Part shown: positions 1 through 8,168 of the stretch, in pieces
Layout of the letters: every line of letters starts with the position of its first letter
How positions within the stretch are numbered: the stretch's first letter is position 1
Source of the DNA: Thermomicrobiales bacterium
GTDB taxonomy: Bacteria > Chloroflexota > Chloroflexia > Thermomicrobiales > UBA6265
DNA: 58,968 bases
Reading direction: 5' to 3'
NCBI GenBank assembly: GCA_041390825.1
Contig: JAWKPF010000029.1
Span: 1-58,968 of the forward strand
The notes under the pieces: generated by a model
What the model was told of the DNA's origin: nothing
What the model saw: only the letters and a program-made list of their open reading frames with translations
The model's database searches: none
Position numbers and translations under genes: made by a program

Positions 1-687
1 TCCCGGCACGTCGTCGATGTCGAACGCCATGACGACTGCCTTGAGCCCGACTGGCAAGCTGGCGATGTCCGGCACGTCCCAGCAGAAACGACCTTCGCAG
101 GGACCCATGGCGAAGAATGCCTTCGGCACCGGCCAACCGTTCGCCTCGGCAGTAGCGGCATACTCCAGCGCGGCGGGGCTGCCATAGGAGTAGGCCGTCA
201 CCGCGAGCTTGTCGAGATCGACGCGAGAATGGCCAGCGTTGTCAAGTTCCTCCAGCGCGTCCTGGAAGCGTTCCACGCTGCTCTTGAGAAGAACGCCATC
301 GCCATAGTCGGCGTAGACCGGGGCGATGATTACATACCCCTGTCGTGCGAGGTGCGTGAACCAGTTGGTCAGCTCGTCCGGGGTGGTGTATCCACCATCT
401 CCGCAGCAACCGTTGAGGTGGAGGATGACTGGCAACGGTTCGGACGCGGCCGGGGTCGCTCCACCCGAATCGTCAGTCGGCTCGACGATCCAGAATCCGG
501 CCGCATTGGCGCCGTAGTGCTGGATTCGGGCACCGGGGAAACGGTAGCTTGCTGCGCTGCCGGGTCCAGTCTCGGGCGGTCCCGGCGGAGTGATGGCTCC
601 AGCGGTCGACTGTGCCAGCATGGTCGACGGAAACAGAACAGAAACGAGAACCAGCACGGCAACAGTCACGCGCGCTAGGCAGGTCAT
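1..687 (-). CDS. Secreted alpha/beta hydrolase (dienelactone-hydrolase-like), 3' end cut by window edge
   Basis: The reading frame is open from the ATG at 687 to base 1 without a stop, so the C-terminus lies outside the window (229 codons seen). The first 22 or so residues form a signal peptide (hydrophobic VTVAVLVLVSVLF, then an AxA-like TMLAQS site), so the enzyme is exported. A beta-strand/oxyanion-loop stretch LPVILHLNGCCGDGG precedes a lid region, and AYSYGSPAA fits the nucleophile elbow (G-x-S-x-G variant, Ser in SYGS). This resembles alpha/beta hydrolases of the dienelactone hydrolase/PET-hydrolase-like group; the substrate is unknown. An AAGGAG Shine-Dalgarno sits 6-8 bases upstream of the ATG. 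The catalytic Asp and His would lie beyond the edge. It shares a direction with the LuxR regulator at 904-3318, about 215 bases upstream of it. Confidence 0.75.
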   Translation of the reverse strand, partial: MTCLARVTVAVLVLVSVLFPSTMLAQSTAGAITPPGPPETGPGSAASYRFPGARIQHYGANAAGFWIVEPTDDSGGATPAASEPLPVILHLNGCCGDGGYTTPDELTNWFTHLARQGYVIIAPVYADYGDGVLLKSSVERFQDALEELDNAGHSRVDLDKLAVTAYSYGSPAALEYAATAEANGWPVPKAFFAMGPCEGRFCWDVPDIASLPVGLKAVVMAFDIDDVPG

Positions 688-903
688 CGAGTGCTCCTTT
701 CGTTTCTTCGCGGCAAGGGATGGGGAAACGTCGGTCAGCGCACCAGTCCCCTTGTCCGCCCCTCGATGCGAACCACATCGATGTGAGTCGCTGATTGCAT
801 GATGGGTGACCGGAAGAGGAGGCACATCCGTATTTCTTACTGATTCGGAAGGCGCAGGCGGGGGCACGTCGGCCCTTCAATGCGGCGGGAGGACGAACGT
901 GAG

Positions 904-3318
904 TTATGGAGATGTGTTGGTGGCAATCAAGCGCAGTTCCCGGGCGCGACGCACCGCGTCCCGACGAGACGAGACGTCGAGCTTGGTGAGGATATGACCG
1001 ACGTGGGTGTGCACGGTGCGCGGACTGATGAAGAGCGCGTCGGCGATTTCGCGATCAGTGGCGCCCATGGCTATCAGCTCCAGGACGTCTCGCTCGCGTT
1101 GGGTCAGTTGCTCGCGCGCAAAGATCGCGGCCTGGATCGATGCGATGAGCGATTCGATGTCCGCCACACTCGCGCGGGCGCCTGCCGCAGTTGCCGATCC
1201 GAAGGCGTGCCGCGACATCGACGCTTCGAGACGGGCGCGCGTTTCCTCGGCGATGGGACGAAAGCCGAGGGCAAGCTGCGCTCCGGCGCGTCCGAGGCGC
1301 TCGTCCATGACGCCGATCAGAGTAGCGGCTTCGGTGGTCAATCGGTGCTGCAGAGCAAGATGGCTGAGATACGCAAGTGATCTCGCAATTGCCCAGCGTT
1401 CATCGATTTCCAGGAAGGCAGATGCTGCTCGGGCGAAAAAGTCGAATGCCTTGCGCTCGTCGCCTGAATCGAGCCAAAGCCGCCCCAGACGGAGCAGACA
1501 GAACCCAGAGCCGCTCCTGTGCCCAATCTCCTCGAAAATGTCCAGCGCCTCCAGCACATAGCGCTCCCGAAGGTCGCGCTCACCTGGCAACGGCGCGAAG
1601 CCGCTTCGGATCATGAGCGCCATGGCCGCATCGGAAGGGAGCCGGAGTTCGCGCCAAATGGACAAGGCCAGCTCGATCCGCTCGATGGAGCGTTCGTGTT
1701 TGCCAGCGTCGGCGTCGATGAGCGCCAGCATATGCAACGAGAGCGCGCGCAGTTCGATTTCTCCGATGCGTTCGGCAATCGACAATGCTTCCAGGAGCAC
1801 AGGTTCGGCGGCTGGCCCGTCGCCCTGGGTCCACTGCACCATCCCCAAACCGGCGAGAGCCCAGCCTCGGGATCGCGGGGGCGCATCGGGCGCTCGTTCC
1901 AGCCCCATCTGCAGCCAGGTTCGCCCTTCGTTCAGCAGTCCGCGATGATGCCAGAACGTTGCCGCGTTGCCCGCGATATCGAGGACAGTCTGGTAGTCGT
2001 CCATTGCGGCGCTGCGGTTGAGGGCGGCAAGGAGATTGGGGTACTCCGCATCGATATCCCAAAGATGCGCGATGAACGACTCGTTGCTGTCGAAGCGGTT
2101 CGGATCGAGCCATTCGCGGTTCGAGGCGTACCACGATGCATGCGCGCGGTGCGCTTGTTCGAGTTCTCCATGCTCCCGCAGCAGCTCGATCCCAAATTCG
2201 CGCACGATCTCGAGCATCGCATAGCGATCGTCATTCCCGGCGCCGGGCGAACGATGGAGCAGGTTGCTGGCGACGAGAGCGCCGATCGTTTCGATGAAGG
2301 GCTCCCCGTTCCGCGCGGCGGAATCTCCGGCATCTCGGTCGGTGAGCAGGGCTTCGGCGGTGTGTAGGCGAAAGCCTCCCACGAACACCGAGAGCCATTG
2401 GAAGGCGTGGCGCTGCCATTCGCTCAGGAGCTCGTAGCTCCAGGCGATGGTGGCGCGCATGGTGCGCTGCCGTTCGGGGAGGTCACGATAGCCATGCGAG
2501 AGCAGGGAAAGCCGCGGATTCAGGCGCTGCTTGAGCTCGCGTGGAGAGATGGTTCCGATATGCGCCGCGGCGAGCTCGATGGCGAGCGGCAATCCGTCGA
2601 GCTGGCGGCAGATTTCCTGCACATCGAGCACCAGCGACTGGTTCTGGATGAGCGAAGGATCGCGCTGGCGGGCGCGATCGAGGAAGAGCCGGACCCCTCC
2701 TGGAAGCTCCGATTCTCCCGACGTGGGCGAAGGCTCGACGGCGAGCGGAGCGACGGGGAAGAGCCGCTCGTCCTGCAAGTGCAGGGGGATGCGGCTCGTT
2801 GCCAGGATTGTCACACGCGGGCAGGCGTGCAGCAGCCGGGCAATGTCGAGTCCCGCTTCCGCCACGTGCTCGAAGTTGTCCAGCAGCAACAAGACCCGCT
2901 GCTCGTGAAGCGCTCCAATGATTCTCATCAGCATGGGCGCAGTGTCTGAGCGGTGAAGACCGATGGCCTGTCCGATCGTGGGGACGACGAGCTCCGGATC
3001 GCGCACAGGAGCGAGGGACACGATCACAAGACCGTCGACGAAAATGCCTTCTGCCCGGTGGGCCGCTTCGAGGGCGAGCCGGGTTTTTCCGACTCCGCCT
3101 GGTCCGGTAACCGTGATCAGGCGCTCAGCTGGGTCGGTGAGCAGCGAAATGAGCTCGGCAAGGTCGCGGTCACGACCATAGAGCATTCCACGCGGCCGTG
3201 ACGGGCCGCCGTACGGTCCGGGAAGCAGTTCCAGAAATTCGGGTACGTGTGGACGGGGTTCGGTTGTCCCGGTGTCCAGGCCGGTTCGTCCGCTCCCGCG
3301 CTCGACTTGACGATACAT
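904..3318 (-). CDS. ATPase (STAND/AfsR-like) LuxR-family transcriptional regulator
   Basis: An 804-residue regulator of the large ATPase-LuxR type. After about 45 residues comes the ATPase module: YGRDRDL entry motif, Walker A GPGGVGKTRLA near residue 73, Walker B VLLLLDNFEHV, a TSR sensor motif, then a winged-helix-like region (LPLAIELAAAHI). The middle is a TPR-like helical repeat region. The last 65 residues are a LuxR/GerE helix-turn-helix (LTQRERDVLELIAMG..., recognition helix around SPRTVHTHVGHIL). Known members couple ATP or ligand binding to DNA binding; the signal here is unknown. The ATG lies inside a perfect inverted repeat (3311-3331), which may be an operator or a translation-control hairpin. 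Three further regulators of this type occur in the window. Confidence 0.9.
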   Translation of the reverse strand: MYRQVERGSGRTGLDTGTTEPRPHVPEFLELLPGPYGGPSRPRGMLYGRDRDLAELISLLTDPAERLITVTGPGGVGKTRLALEAAHRAEGIFVDGLVIVSLAPVRDPELVVPTIGQAIGLHRSDTAPMLMRIIGALHEQRVLLLLDNFEHVAEAGLDIARLLHACPRVTILATSRIPLHLQDERLFPVAPLAVEPSPTSGESELPGGVRLFLDRARQRDPSLIQNQSLVLDVQEICRQLDGLPLAIELAAAHIGTISPRELKQRLNPRLSLLSHGYRDLPERQRTMRATIAWSYELLSEWQRHAFQWLSVFVGGFRLHTAEALLTDRDAGDSAARNGEPFIETIGALVASNLLHRSPGAGNDDRYAMLEIVREFGIELLREHGELEQAHRAHASWYASNREWLDPNRFDSNESFIAHLWDIDAEYPNLLAALNRSAAMDDYQTVLDIAGNAATFWHHRGLLNEGRTWLQMGLERAPDAPPRSRGWALAGLGMVQWTQGDGPAAEPVLLEALSIAERIGEIELRALSLHMLALIDADAGKHERSIERIELALSIWRELRLPSDAAMALMIRSGFAPLPGERDLRERYVLEALDIFEEIGHRSGSGFCLLRLGRLWLDSGDERKAFDFFARAASAFLEIDERWAIARSLAYLSHLALQHRLTTEAATLIGVMDERLGRAGAQLALGFRPIAEETRARLEASMSRHAFGSATAAGARASVADIESLIASIQAAIFAREQLTQRERDVLELIAMGATDREIADALFISPRTVHTHVGHILTKLDVSSRRDAVRRARELRLIATNTSP

Positions 3319-3331
3319 GACCCTTGTATCG
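3311..3331. promoter_or_regulatory. Perfect inverted repeat over the start codon of the LuxR gene
   Basis: Arms CGATACA and TGTATCG (7 bases each) flank a 7-base spacer; the ATG of the regulator (3318-3316) lies in the left arm and its AAGGG ribosome site in the spacer. It could be an autoregulatory operator or an mRNA hairpin masking the start. The symmetry is seen directly; the function is inferred. Confidence 0.4.
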
Positions 3332-3477
3332 TGCGCTGGCCGAGCCTGGACGTCAACCCATCCGTACCATCCCTTCCCGCCGGCCGAGAGCGCGGGGGCG
3401 CTTCGGGTTGGTGGGAAGGGGCGCGGTCCGCCCAGGTGAGAGAGGAAATGCGCGGACCGGGTACGGTGGTGGTGCGG

Positions 3478-3681
3478 TCAGCAGGTCCCGCGCTCCTCGC
3501 GCAGGTTGGGCCGAGCGGTGAATAGAGCGCGCAGCGGGTTGGAGAGGCCTGCGATCCAGCCGAGCTGTCGATTTCGCAGCCGAGCGTCGACCACCAGATG
3601 ATGGCGCGCGAGCGCATGGTCACGCAGTTCCATCTCCAATCGCTGGAGATCAATGGCGTTGTGCATTCCGAATTGCATCAT
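3478..3681 (-). CDS. Small hypothetical protein (67 aa)
   Basis: ATGATG at 3681 is preceded by TGGAGG at ideal spacing, which favours this start over the longer open frame reaching 3831. The product is basic and rich in Arg, Leu and His (MMQFGMHNAIDLQRLEME...), without a membrane segment or any motif I recognise. It lies 160 bases upstream of the LuxR gene in the same direction and diverges from the WYL regulator at 3864. The ribosome site is the main support; it could be a leader gene for the regulator or a chance frame. Confidence 0.4.
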   Translation of the reverse strand: MMQFGMHNAIDLQRLEMELRDHALARHHLVVDARLRNRQLGWIAGLSNPLRALFTARPNLREERGTC

Positions 3682-3863
3682 CGGCCTCCATTCGGTGCTT
3701 GCCGCCACGGTGATCCGGCGGCATCGATCGAAACGGGCTGGGGACCTGTTTCGCGTCTTGGCGGGGAGCCAAATCTCCGGACCGTTGTCTCGATCGGGAG
3801 ATGCTTCTATCCTATCGCCCATACCCGACAATTCCTGTCGTCTTTTGTAGGAATGTGGAACAA

Positions 3864-4823
3864 ATGTACGACCCTTCGATGCGAGTGTTGACCGTGCTCG
3901 AGCTCTTGCAGGCGCGCGAACGGGTGACCGGCAAGCAGTTGGCGGAACATCTGGAGGTGAGCGACCGCACCGTCCAGCGGTACATCATGCGCCTACAGGA
4001 TCTGGGGGTTCCGGTCGAATCGACCCGCGGTCCCGGAGGGTATTACCGGCTGAAACCGGGGTTTCGCATACCGCCGCTGATGTTCGATGCTGATGAGGCG
4101 CTGGCGGTTTCCATTGGTCTCGATGCGCTCGGGTCGATCGGCCTGGGCACGATCGCACCGGCGGCGGAGAGCGCCAAGTCGAAATTGGAGCGGGTGCTGC
4201 CGCTGCAGCTGCGCGAGCGTGTGAATGCCGTGCGCACCGCGATGATGCTGGAGCGGCCACGCCGCACGGTCGACGCCGATTCTTCGGTGCTTTCCACACT
4301 GGCGATGGCCGTCTATCAGCACCAGCGGGTCCGCATGGGCTACCGGCGGGTCGATGGCCGCGCCACGGTACGCACCATCGAACCATACGGGCTAATGCTT
4401 CACAACGGCCGCTGGTTTTTGGGAGCCTATTGCACCTTGCGGCGCGGACAGCGGCTTTTCCGGGTCGACCGCATTGCCAGCATCGAGTCTGTGGGGGAAA
4501 CCTTCGTGCCTCCGGACGCCTTCGACATGAAAGAGTTCGTCTATCGCGGGCTGGCGTATGCGGCCAGCGACTGGAAGATCGAGGTGTGGCTGGATTGTTC
4601 GGTGGAGGACGCCCTGCGCCGCTTCCCGGTCGCCTATGCGGAGTTCGTACCGGATGGAAGAGGAACCGTGATGAAGCGGGGATCGGATGATCTGGAAGAT
4701 GTCGCGCTTACGCTTCTGTTCTCCCGATGCCAATTCGAGATCCGCCGCCCGGATGAGCTGTATGACGCGTTTCACCGTGTGGCAACCCAGGCGCTAGCGG
4801 TTGCGGGAAAGGCGGACTCCTGA
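3864..4823 (+). CDS. YafY/PafC-type HTH-WYL domain transcriptional regulator
   Basis: A 319-residue regulator. Residues 1-60 are a DeoR/HTH_11-type winged helix (VLELLQARERVTGKQLAEHL, recognition helix SDRTVQRYI); the middle and C-terminal parts form the WYL domain (PYGLMLHNGRWFLGAYC, then RLFRVDRI) and the following WCX region. WYL domains bind nucleic acid or small ligands and usually control neighbouring stress or defence genes. I chose the ATG at 3864 (MYDPSMRVLTVLE), which matches the family N-terminus; the frame extends upstream to 3801 but that part has no family character. It is divergent from the small ORF at 3478-3681. The downstream RDD gene is separated by about 180 bases. Confidence 0.88.
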   Translation: MYDPSMRVLTVLELLQARERVTGKQLAEHLEVSDRTVQRYIMRLQDLGVPVESTRGPGGYYRLKPGFRIPPLMFDADEALAVSIGLDALGSIGLGTIAPAAESAKSKLERVLPLQLRERVNAVRTAMMLERPRRTVDADSSVLSTLAMAVYQHQRVRMGYRRVDGRATVRTIEPYGLMLHNGRWFLGAYCTLRRGQRLFRVDRIASIESVGETFVPPDAFDMKEFVYRGLAYAASDWKIEVWLDCSVEDALRRFPVAYAEFVPDGRGTVMKRGSDDLEDVALTLLFSRCQFEIRRPDELYDAFHRVATQALAVAGKADS

Positions 4824-5000
4824 GCGCCGATTCCGGCTCCGGTAAGCGATACGCGGTCATTGCGTTCCGTTGTCCGAGAGAAAACCGGTACTTCTACGGA
4901 GGACCTTATCAGTCGCAATCGGTAGGCTGAGACCAATCACTCGCAGGCGTATCGATTCAGCAACCACCACGATTGATTCGAGCGGACGAGGAGATTTGCC

Positions 5001-5545
5001 ATGGCGCCGGACTCTCTTGATTCGCAGGGTGCTCCACCAGGTGGATTCGACCTGGTGGCCGAACGCTCACCACTGGCGGCGTTACTGGCGCGGGATTTCG
5101 CGCCCTTCTGGAAGCGGCTGGTGGCGGCGATTCTGGATGGGTTGTTTCTGCAACTGATTCCCGCTGTGCTTGGTGGTCTGCTGGCATCGCTTCCGCTCAG
5201 CGACCTGCCACTGCTCGACATCCTATATGCGGTTGGATTCATCGCTGCGGGAGCCACTCCGGCATGCACTTGCTCAAGGTGCGCGTGGTCGATAGTGAAG
5301 GAAATCCGCCAGGCATTCGGCGTTCGATTGTGCGCTACATCATTCCTGCCTTGAGCTTGCTGCCCTGGTTGGCATTTCTGGCCTCACCTGGTTTCATGCT
5401 CGATCTCGGTGCTCCGGTGTTGATCGTGCTGGGGGCGGCGACGATGGTGCTCGGCGTGCTCGATCCGCTCTGGATGATCTGGGACGCGCAGAAGCAGACG
5501 CTCCACGACAAGCTGGCGTCGACGTTTGTAGTCAATGTGGGGTAG
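5001..5545 (+). pseudogene. RDD family membrane protein, single frameshift
   Basis: The first frame (from the ATG at 5001, GAGGAG upstream) encodes an N-terminus typical of RDD proteins: APFWKRLVAAILDGLFLQLI with Arg and Asp in the first helix, then a second hydrophobic stretch. It then leaves frame at about 5259-5262. The next frame, from 5264, continues the family exactly (LLKVRVVDSEGN, then RYIIPALSLL, two further membrane helices, and QKQTLHDKLASTFVV). Restoring one G (CCGG to CCGGG) joins them as GATPGMHLLKV, the expected RDD loop. So this is one 180-residue multi-pass membrane protein interrupted by a one-base loss, either a sequencing error or a recent mutation. RDD proteins are poorly characterised; some act in ion transport. 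Confidence 0.8.
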
Positions 5546-5655
5546 CTCGACTCCTGCATGCGTTGGGCACGTGTCTCAGGATGAGTTGGCGGTTATTGCG
5601 GGACCGCGACTTCCTAATCGGCGCCCATTTCGTCGCCGCAGGTTTGGATTTCACG

Positions 5656-6228
5656 CTAGGCGCCGGACACGTCCGTGCAGGTGATAGTCATCGATTCGTC
5701 CGCCATCTCGACGGCGATCGGGGACAATGAGATGCTGGCGAGTCCCGCGTTGACTCCGCGCTCGAATCCATTTTCGAGGGCGGATTCGCTTACCAGGAGT
5801 GACGTGACGCCCTTGGTCACGTCGGTGTCGTTGAGCACAAACGCGTTGTCCTGCACCGCCGGCACTCCATGCAGTTGCATGTCGGCCATAGTGATATCGA
5901 TGCCATCCGCGCCTATCTCAACGAGACCGTTGACGATCGTGGCATTGCCATTGAAGATTTCGACGCTTGAGTCGCTGGTGGTGTCAGTGAAGCTGCTGAT
6001 ATCGAGGTCGTGTCCGGAGAGCGTCACCGCGCAAGGGTTACGCTGGTGCATGACGAGCGCGTTCTCCATCGACCGTTCGACCTGGAACGCTACCTCTTGT
6101 TCGACCGCTTCTGTCGACCCGCTCTGGAGACTCGGCCAGAGCCGATAGTATCCGTAAAGTCCAGCGCCCGAGCAGAGGAGCAACGCCGCGAGCGCACCGC
6201 CGAGCAAAACCTTTTGCATGGTGGACAT
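5656..6228 (-). CDS. Membrane-anchored hypothetical protein, last gene of the VWA/XpaC operon
   Basis: 190 residues from the ATG at 6228, which has GAGGAG upstream; the frame continues upstream but overlaps the previous gene. One N-terminal membrane helix (VLLGGALAALLLCSGAGLYGYY) is followed by a soluble, acidic, beta-rich region, presumably outside the membrane. Recurring beta-strand pairs such as GADGIDITMADMQLHG and LSPIAVEMADESMTITC recall DUF2993/LmeA-like lipid-binding proteins, but I cannot assign it firmly. It begins 10 bases after the stop of the solute-binding-like gene, so it is co-transcribed with that envelope operon and probably acts with it. Confidence 0.65.
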   Translation of the reverse strand: MSTMQKVLLGGALAALLLCSGAGLYGYYRLWPSLQSGSTEAVEQEVAFQVERSMENALVMHQRNPCAVTLSGHDLDISSFTDTTSDSSVEIFNGNATIVNGLVEIGADGIDITMADMQLHGVPAVQDNAFVLNDTDVTKGVTSLLVSESALENGFERGVNAGLASISLSPIAVEMADESMTITCTDVSGA

Positions 6229-6238
6229 GGCGTGCTCC

Positions 6239-7393
6239 TCACGCGGCTGGACTTGCGTCCGGAGTCGTCTCTGTGCACGCGCGGCGCGGGGCGCCGGAAC
6301 CGGGGTCGTTTGTGGTTGCCTCCTTGACTTGTGCCATGACCGCATCGCCCGGGGAATCGATCGTGGAATCGATCTGCGGAAGGATGCCGGGCACGCCCGA
6401 TTTGGCAACGTCGATATCGACGCCAGGAAGCGCGGGACGGAACCCGATTATTTCCCAACCGAGCTGTTGCAACTCGGGATCGAGGAGCGCCTGCATCAGC
6501 TTCTCCCCGTTCTCGGTGCGCGCGATTACTGGATGGGAAGTCCAGACGGTTGGTTCCGGGTAAAGCATGCGCACGTTGTCGCGAATCAGCTGCTGGTCCT
6601 CGGGATGGTCGATCAGGTAGTCCGCAAGCTGGGACTCGATGAGTGCGACCAGCGGGCGGGCCCCCTCGCCAAGGGTCAGGTAGGAACGGAAGAGCGCCTC
6701 GGAAGACGGCTCGAGGAACCCGACATGCGAGAAATAGTCGTAAATGCTGGGGAGCACTGAAGCCACCGTGGCGGTATCGACCACCTGCAGGCAGTTCATG
6801 GTGTTCGCCAGGAGCGCGGCGAAGGTGCGGCCAGAGCTACTGCGGTCCGGATCGGTGGGATAGACCTTCACGGTTGTGGGTCGATTTTCGAAGCCCAGGT
6901 CTTTCCAGGTGGCGCCACTCTCCAGCAATGCGAGTAGCTTGGGCATATCAATGAAATACGCTCCGCTCTCGTCCTTGCGGGCGATGCCCTCGCGTTCCAG
7001 CGCATTGATGATGGCCGTCCAGGAGTAAATCACCATGGGCGAGAGGAAGACATTTCGGTAGGGATCGCGCCGGTTCTGGCATTCCTCGTACATGGCGATC
7101 TGGCTTTGCTCACCGGCAAAGAGAAAGTCGACATCCTCCAGATCGGCCGGATCTTTGGGGCACAGCATTTCGGTCGTAGCCATCCCAATGACATCGACCT
7201 CGATTCCATACCGCTCGCGCAGGATGCGTTGTACCTCGGGATGCGCGAAGTAGGGCACCTTGAGATTGCCGACATGTCCCTTGATCAGGATCGTGTCGGA
7301 CTTGGGTTCGGGCGATGGCCAGAAATTGCCAATGGCCGCGAGGATGAGCACACAACAGAGAACACCGGCTCCGAGTTGCTGGGTGGGTTTCAT
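6239..7393 (-). CDS. Membrane-anchored solute-binding-like protein
   Basis: 384 residues. An N-terminal hydrophobic segment (GAGVLCCVLILAAIGNFW) serves as signal or anchor; a Cys pair inside it could allow lipidation but no clean lipobox is seen. The rest looks like a periplasmic-binding-protein fold: ILIKGHVGNLKVPYF at the start, an F-L-F-A-G-E-Q strand, a proline-rich hinge, and TDPDRSSSGRTFAALLAN resembling the extracellular solute-binding (family 11) region. Its start overlaps the XpaC-like gene's stop by ATGA, so the two are translationally coupled. No ABC permease or ATPase is encoded nearby, so a sensing rather than transport role is likely (inference). Confidence 0.75.
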   Translation of the reverse strand: MKPTQQLGAGVLCCVLILAAIGNFWPSPEPKSDTILIKGHVGNLKVPYFAHPEVQRILRERYGIEVDVIGMATTEMLCPKDPADLEDVDFLFAGEQSQIAMYEECQNRRDPYRNVFLSPMVIYSWTAIINALEREGIARKDESGAYFIDMPKLLALLESGATWKDLGFENRPTTVKVYPTDPDRSSSGRTFAALLANTMNCLQVVDTATVASVLPSIYDYFSHVGFLEPSSEALFRSYLTLGEGARPLVALIESQLADYLIDHPEDQQLIRDNVRMLYPEPTVWTSHPVIARTENGEKLMQALLDPELQQLGWEIIGFRPALPGVDIDVAKSGVPGILPQIDSTIDSPGDAVMAQVKEATTNDPGSGAPRRACTETTPDASPAA

Positions 7394-8067
7394 AGTCGCA
7401 TCTCCGGATCGTCGTCGGTGATGATATGCACGAGCTCGGAATCGTCGTCATCGTCGGCTTCATCCCAGAATGTCTCCAGGAGCGCCGCGAGATCCATTAC
7501 GTCGCCATCGTGATAGCGTTGATAGAACTTGCGAGCCACAGCTTCGTTGCGGGGAACATCGACTTGCTCGAAGCGAACGAGCTGCGGGTTCGCCAGGTCG
7601 ATTTCGCGGTTGGTCAGCCGCACGTAATACGCGAGCTTTTTTGAGAATGGCTCGACGATCACCGCTTCGTAGTCGGGAGCAAGCGAGAAGTTCCGATCTT
7701 CCTGCATGACGTCGAGCATGCGGCCGAAGGTTTGTCCGATCGCTTCGACGCGGCCGCGCATCGATTCGTCATCGATCTGTTGCGCAAGCCCCAGAACTCG
7801 CGCGGTGTCTTCACGCGCGCGGACGAACGCTTCCTCATCTGGGCTCAGCGGTTCGACGACGACTGGCGGCGTTTCCGCAGTCTTGCCAATGAGAAGCGCG
7901 ACGCCCAGATAGACACCCACTCCGAGTAGCAGCGAGAGCGGCGCCCATAGGTCGAGCGCGAGCAGGAAGAGGGCGGTGGCCGCCAGTGCGGCCACCAGGG
8001 CATACGGAGAGAAACGACGCAGGACGGCCAGGGAATCGACGCTCAGTTGCTGCAAATTGCCTGGCAT
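7390..8067 (-). CDS. XpaC-like (5-bromo-4-chloroindolyl phosphate hydrolysis family) membrane protein
   Basis: 225 residues from the ATG at 8067, which has a GAGGTG site 4 bases upstream. Two adjacent membrane helices (ALVAALAATALFLLALDL and LSLLLGVGVYLGVALLIG) are followed by a long helical soluble region (AREDTARVLGLAQQI, then GRMLDVMQED, then KLAYYVRLTNREI) and a very acidic C-terminus (EADDDDDSE). This organisation matches XpaC proteins, which commonly occur beside TelA-type toxic-anion-resistance genes; no TelA is seen here. Family assignment rests on topology and helix pattern, so it is moderate. It sits between the VWA fusion and the second solute-binding-like gene in one operon. Confidence 0.6.
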   Translation of the reverse strand: MPGNLQQLSVDSLAVLRRFSPYALVAALAATALFLLALDLWAPLSLLLGVGVYLGVALLIGKTAETPPVVVEPLSPDEEAFVRAREDTARVLGLAQQIDDESMRGRVEAIGQTFGRMLDVMQEDRNFSLAPDYEAVIVEPFSKKLAYYVRLTNREIDLANPQLVRFEQVDVPRNEAVARKFYQRYHDGDVMDLAALLETFWDEADDDDDSELVHIITDDDPEMRL

Positions 8068-8168
8068 TGCCACCTCACGCTTGCTTCGTTCTCCAGAGAA
8101 ACTGAGATTCATCCAGCACCTCCGTGCGATTGGCATCCGCTGGACCGAAGACGGATCGAAACGAGAGG

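Noticed and set aside
229..678. Plus-strand 149-codon frame near the left edge
   Set aside because: Antisense to the signal-peptide-bearing hydrolase, which has a good ribosome site and open frame to the edge.
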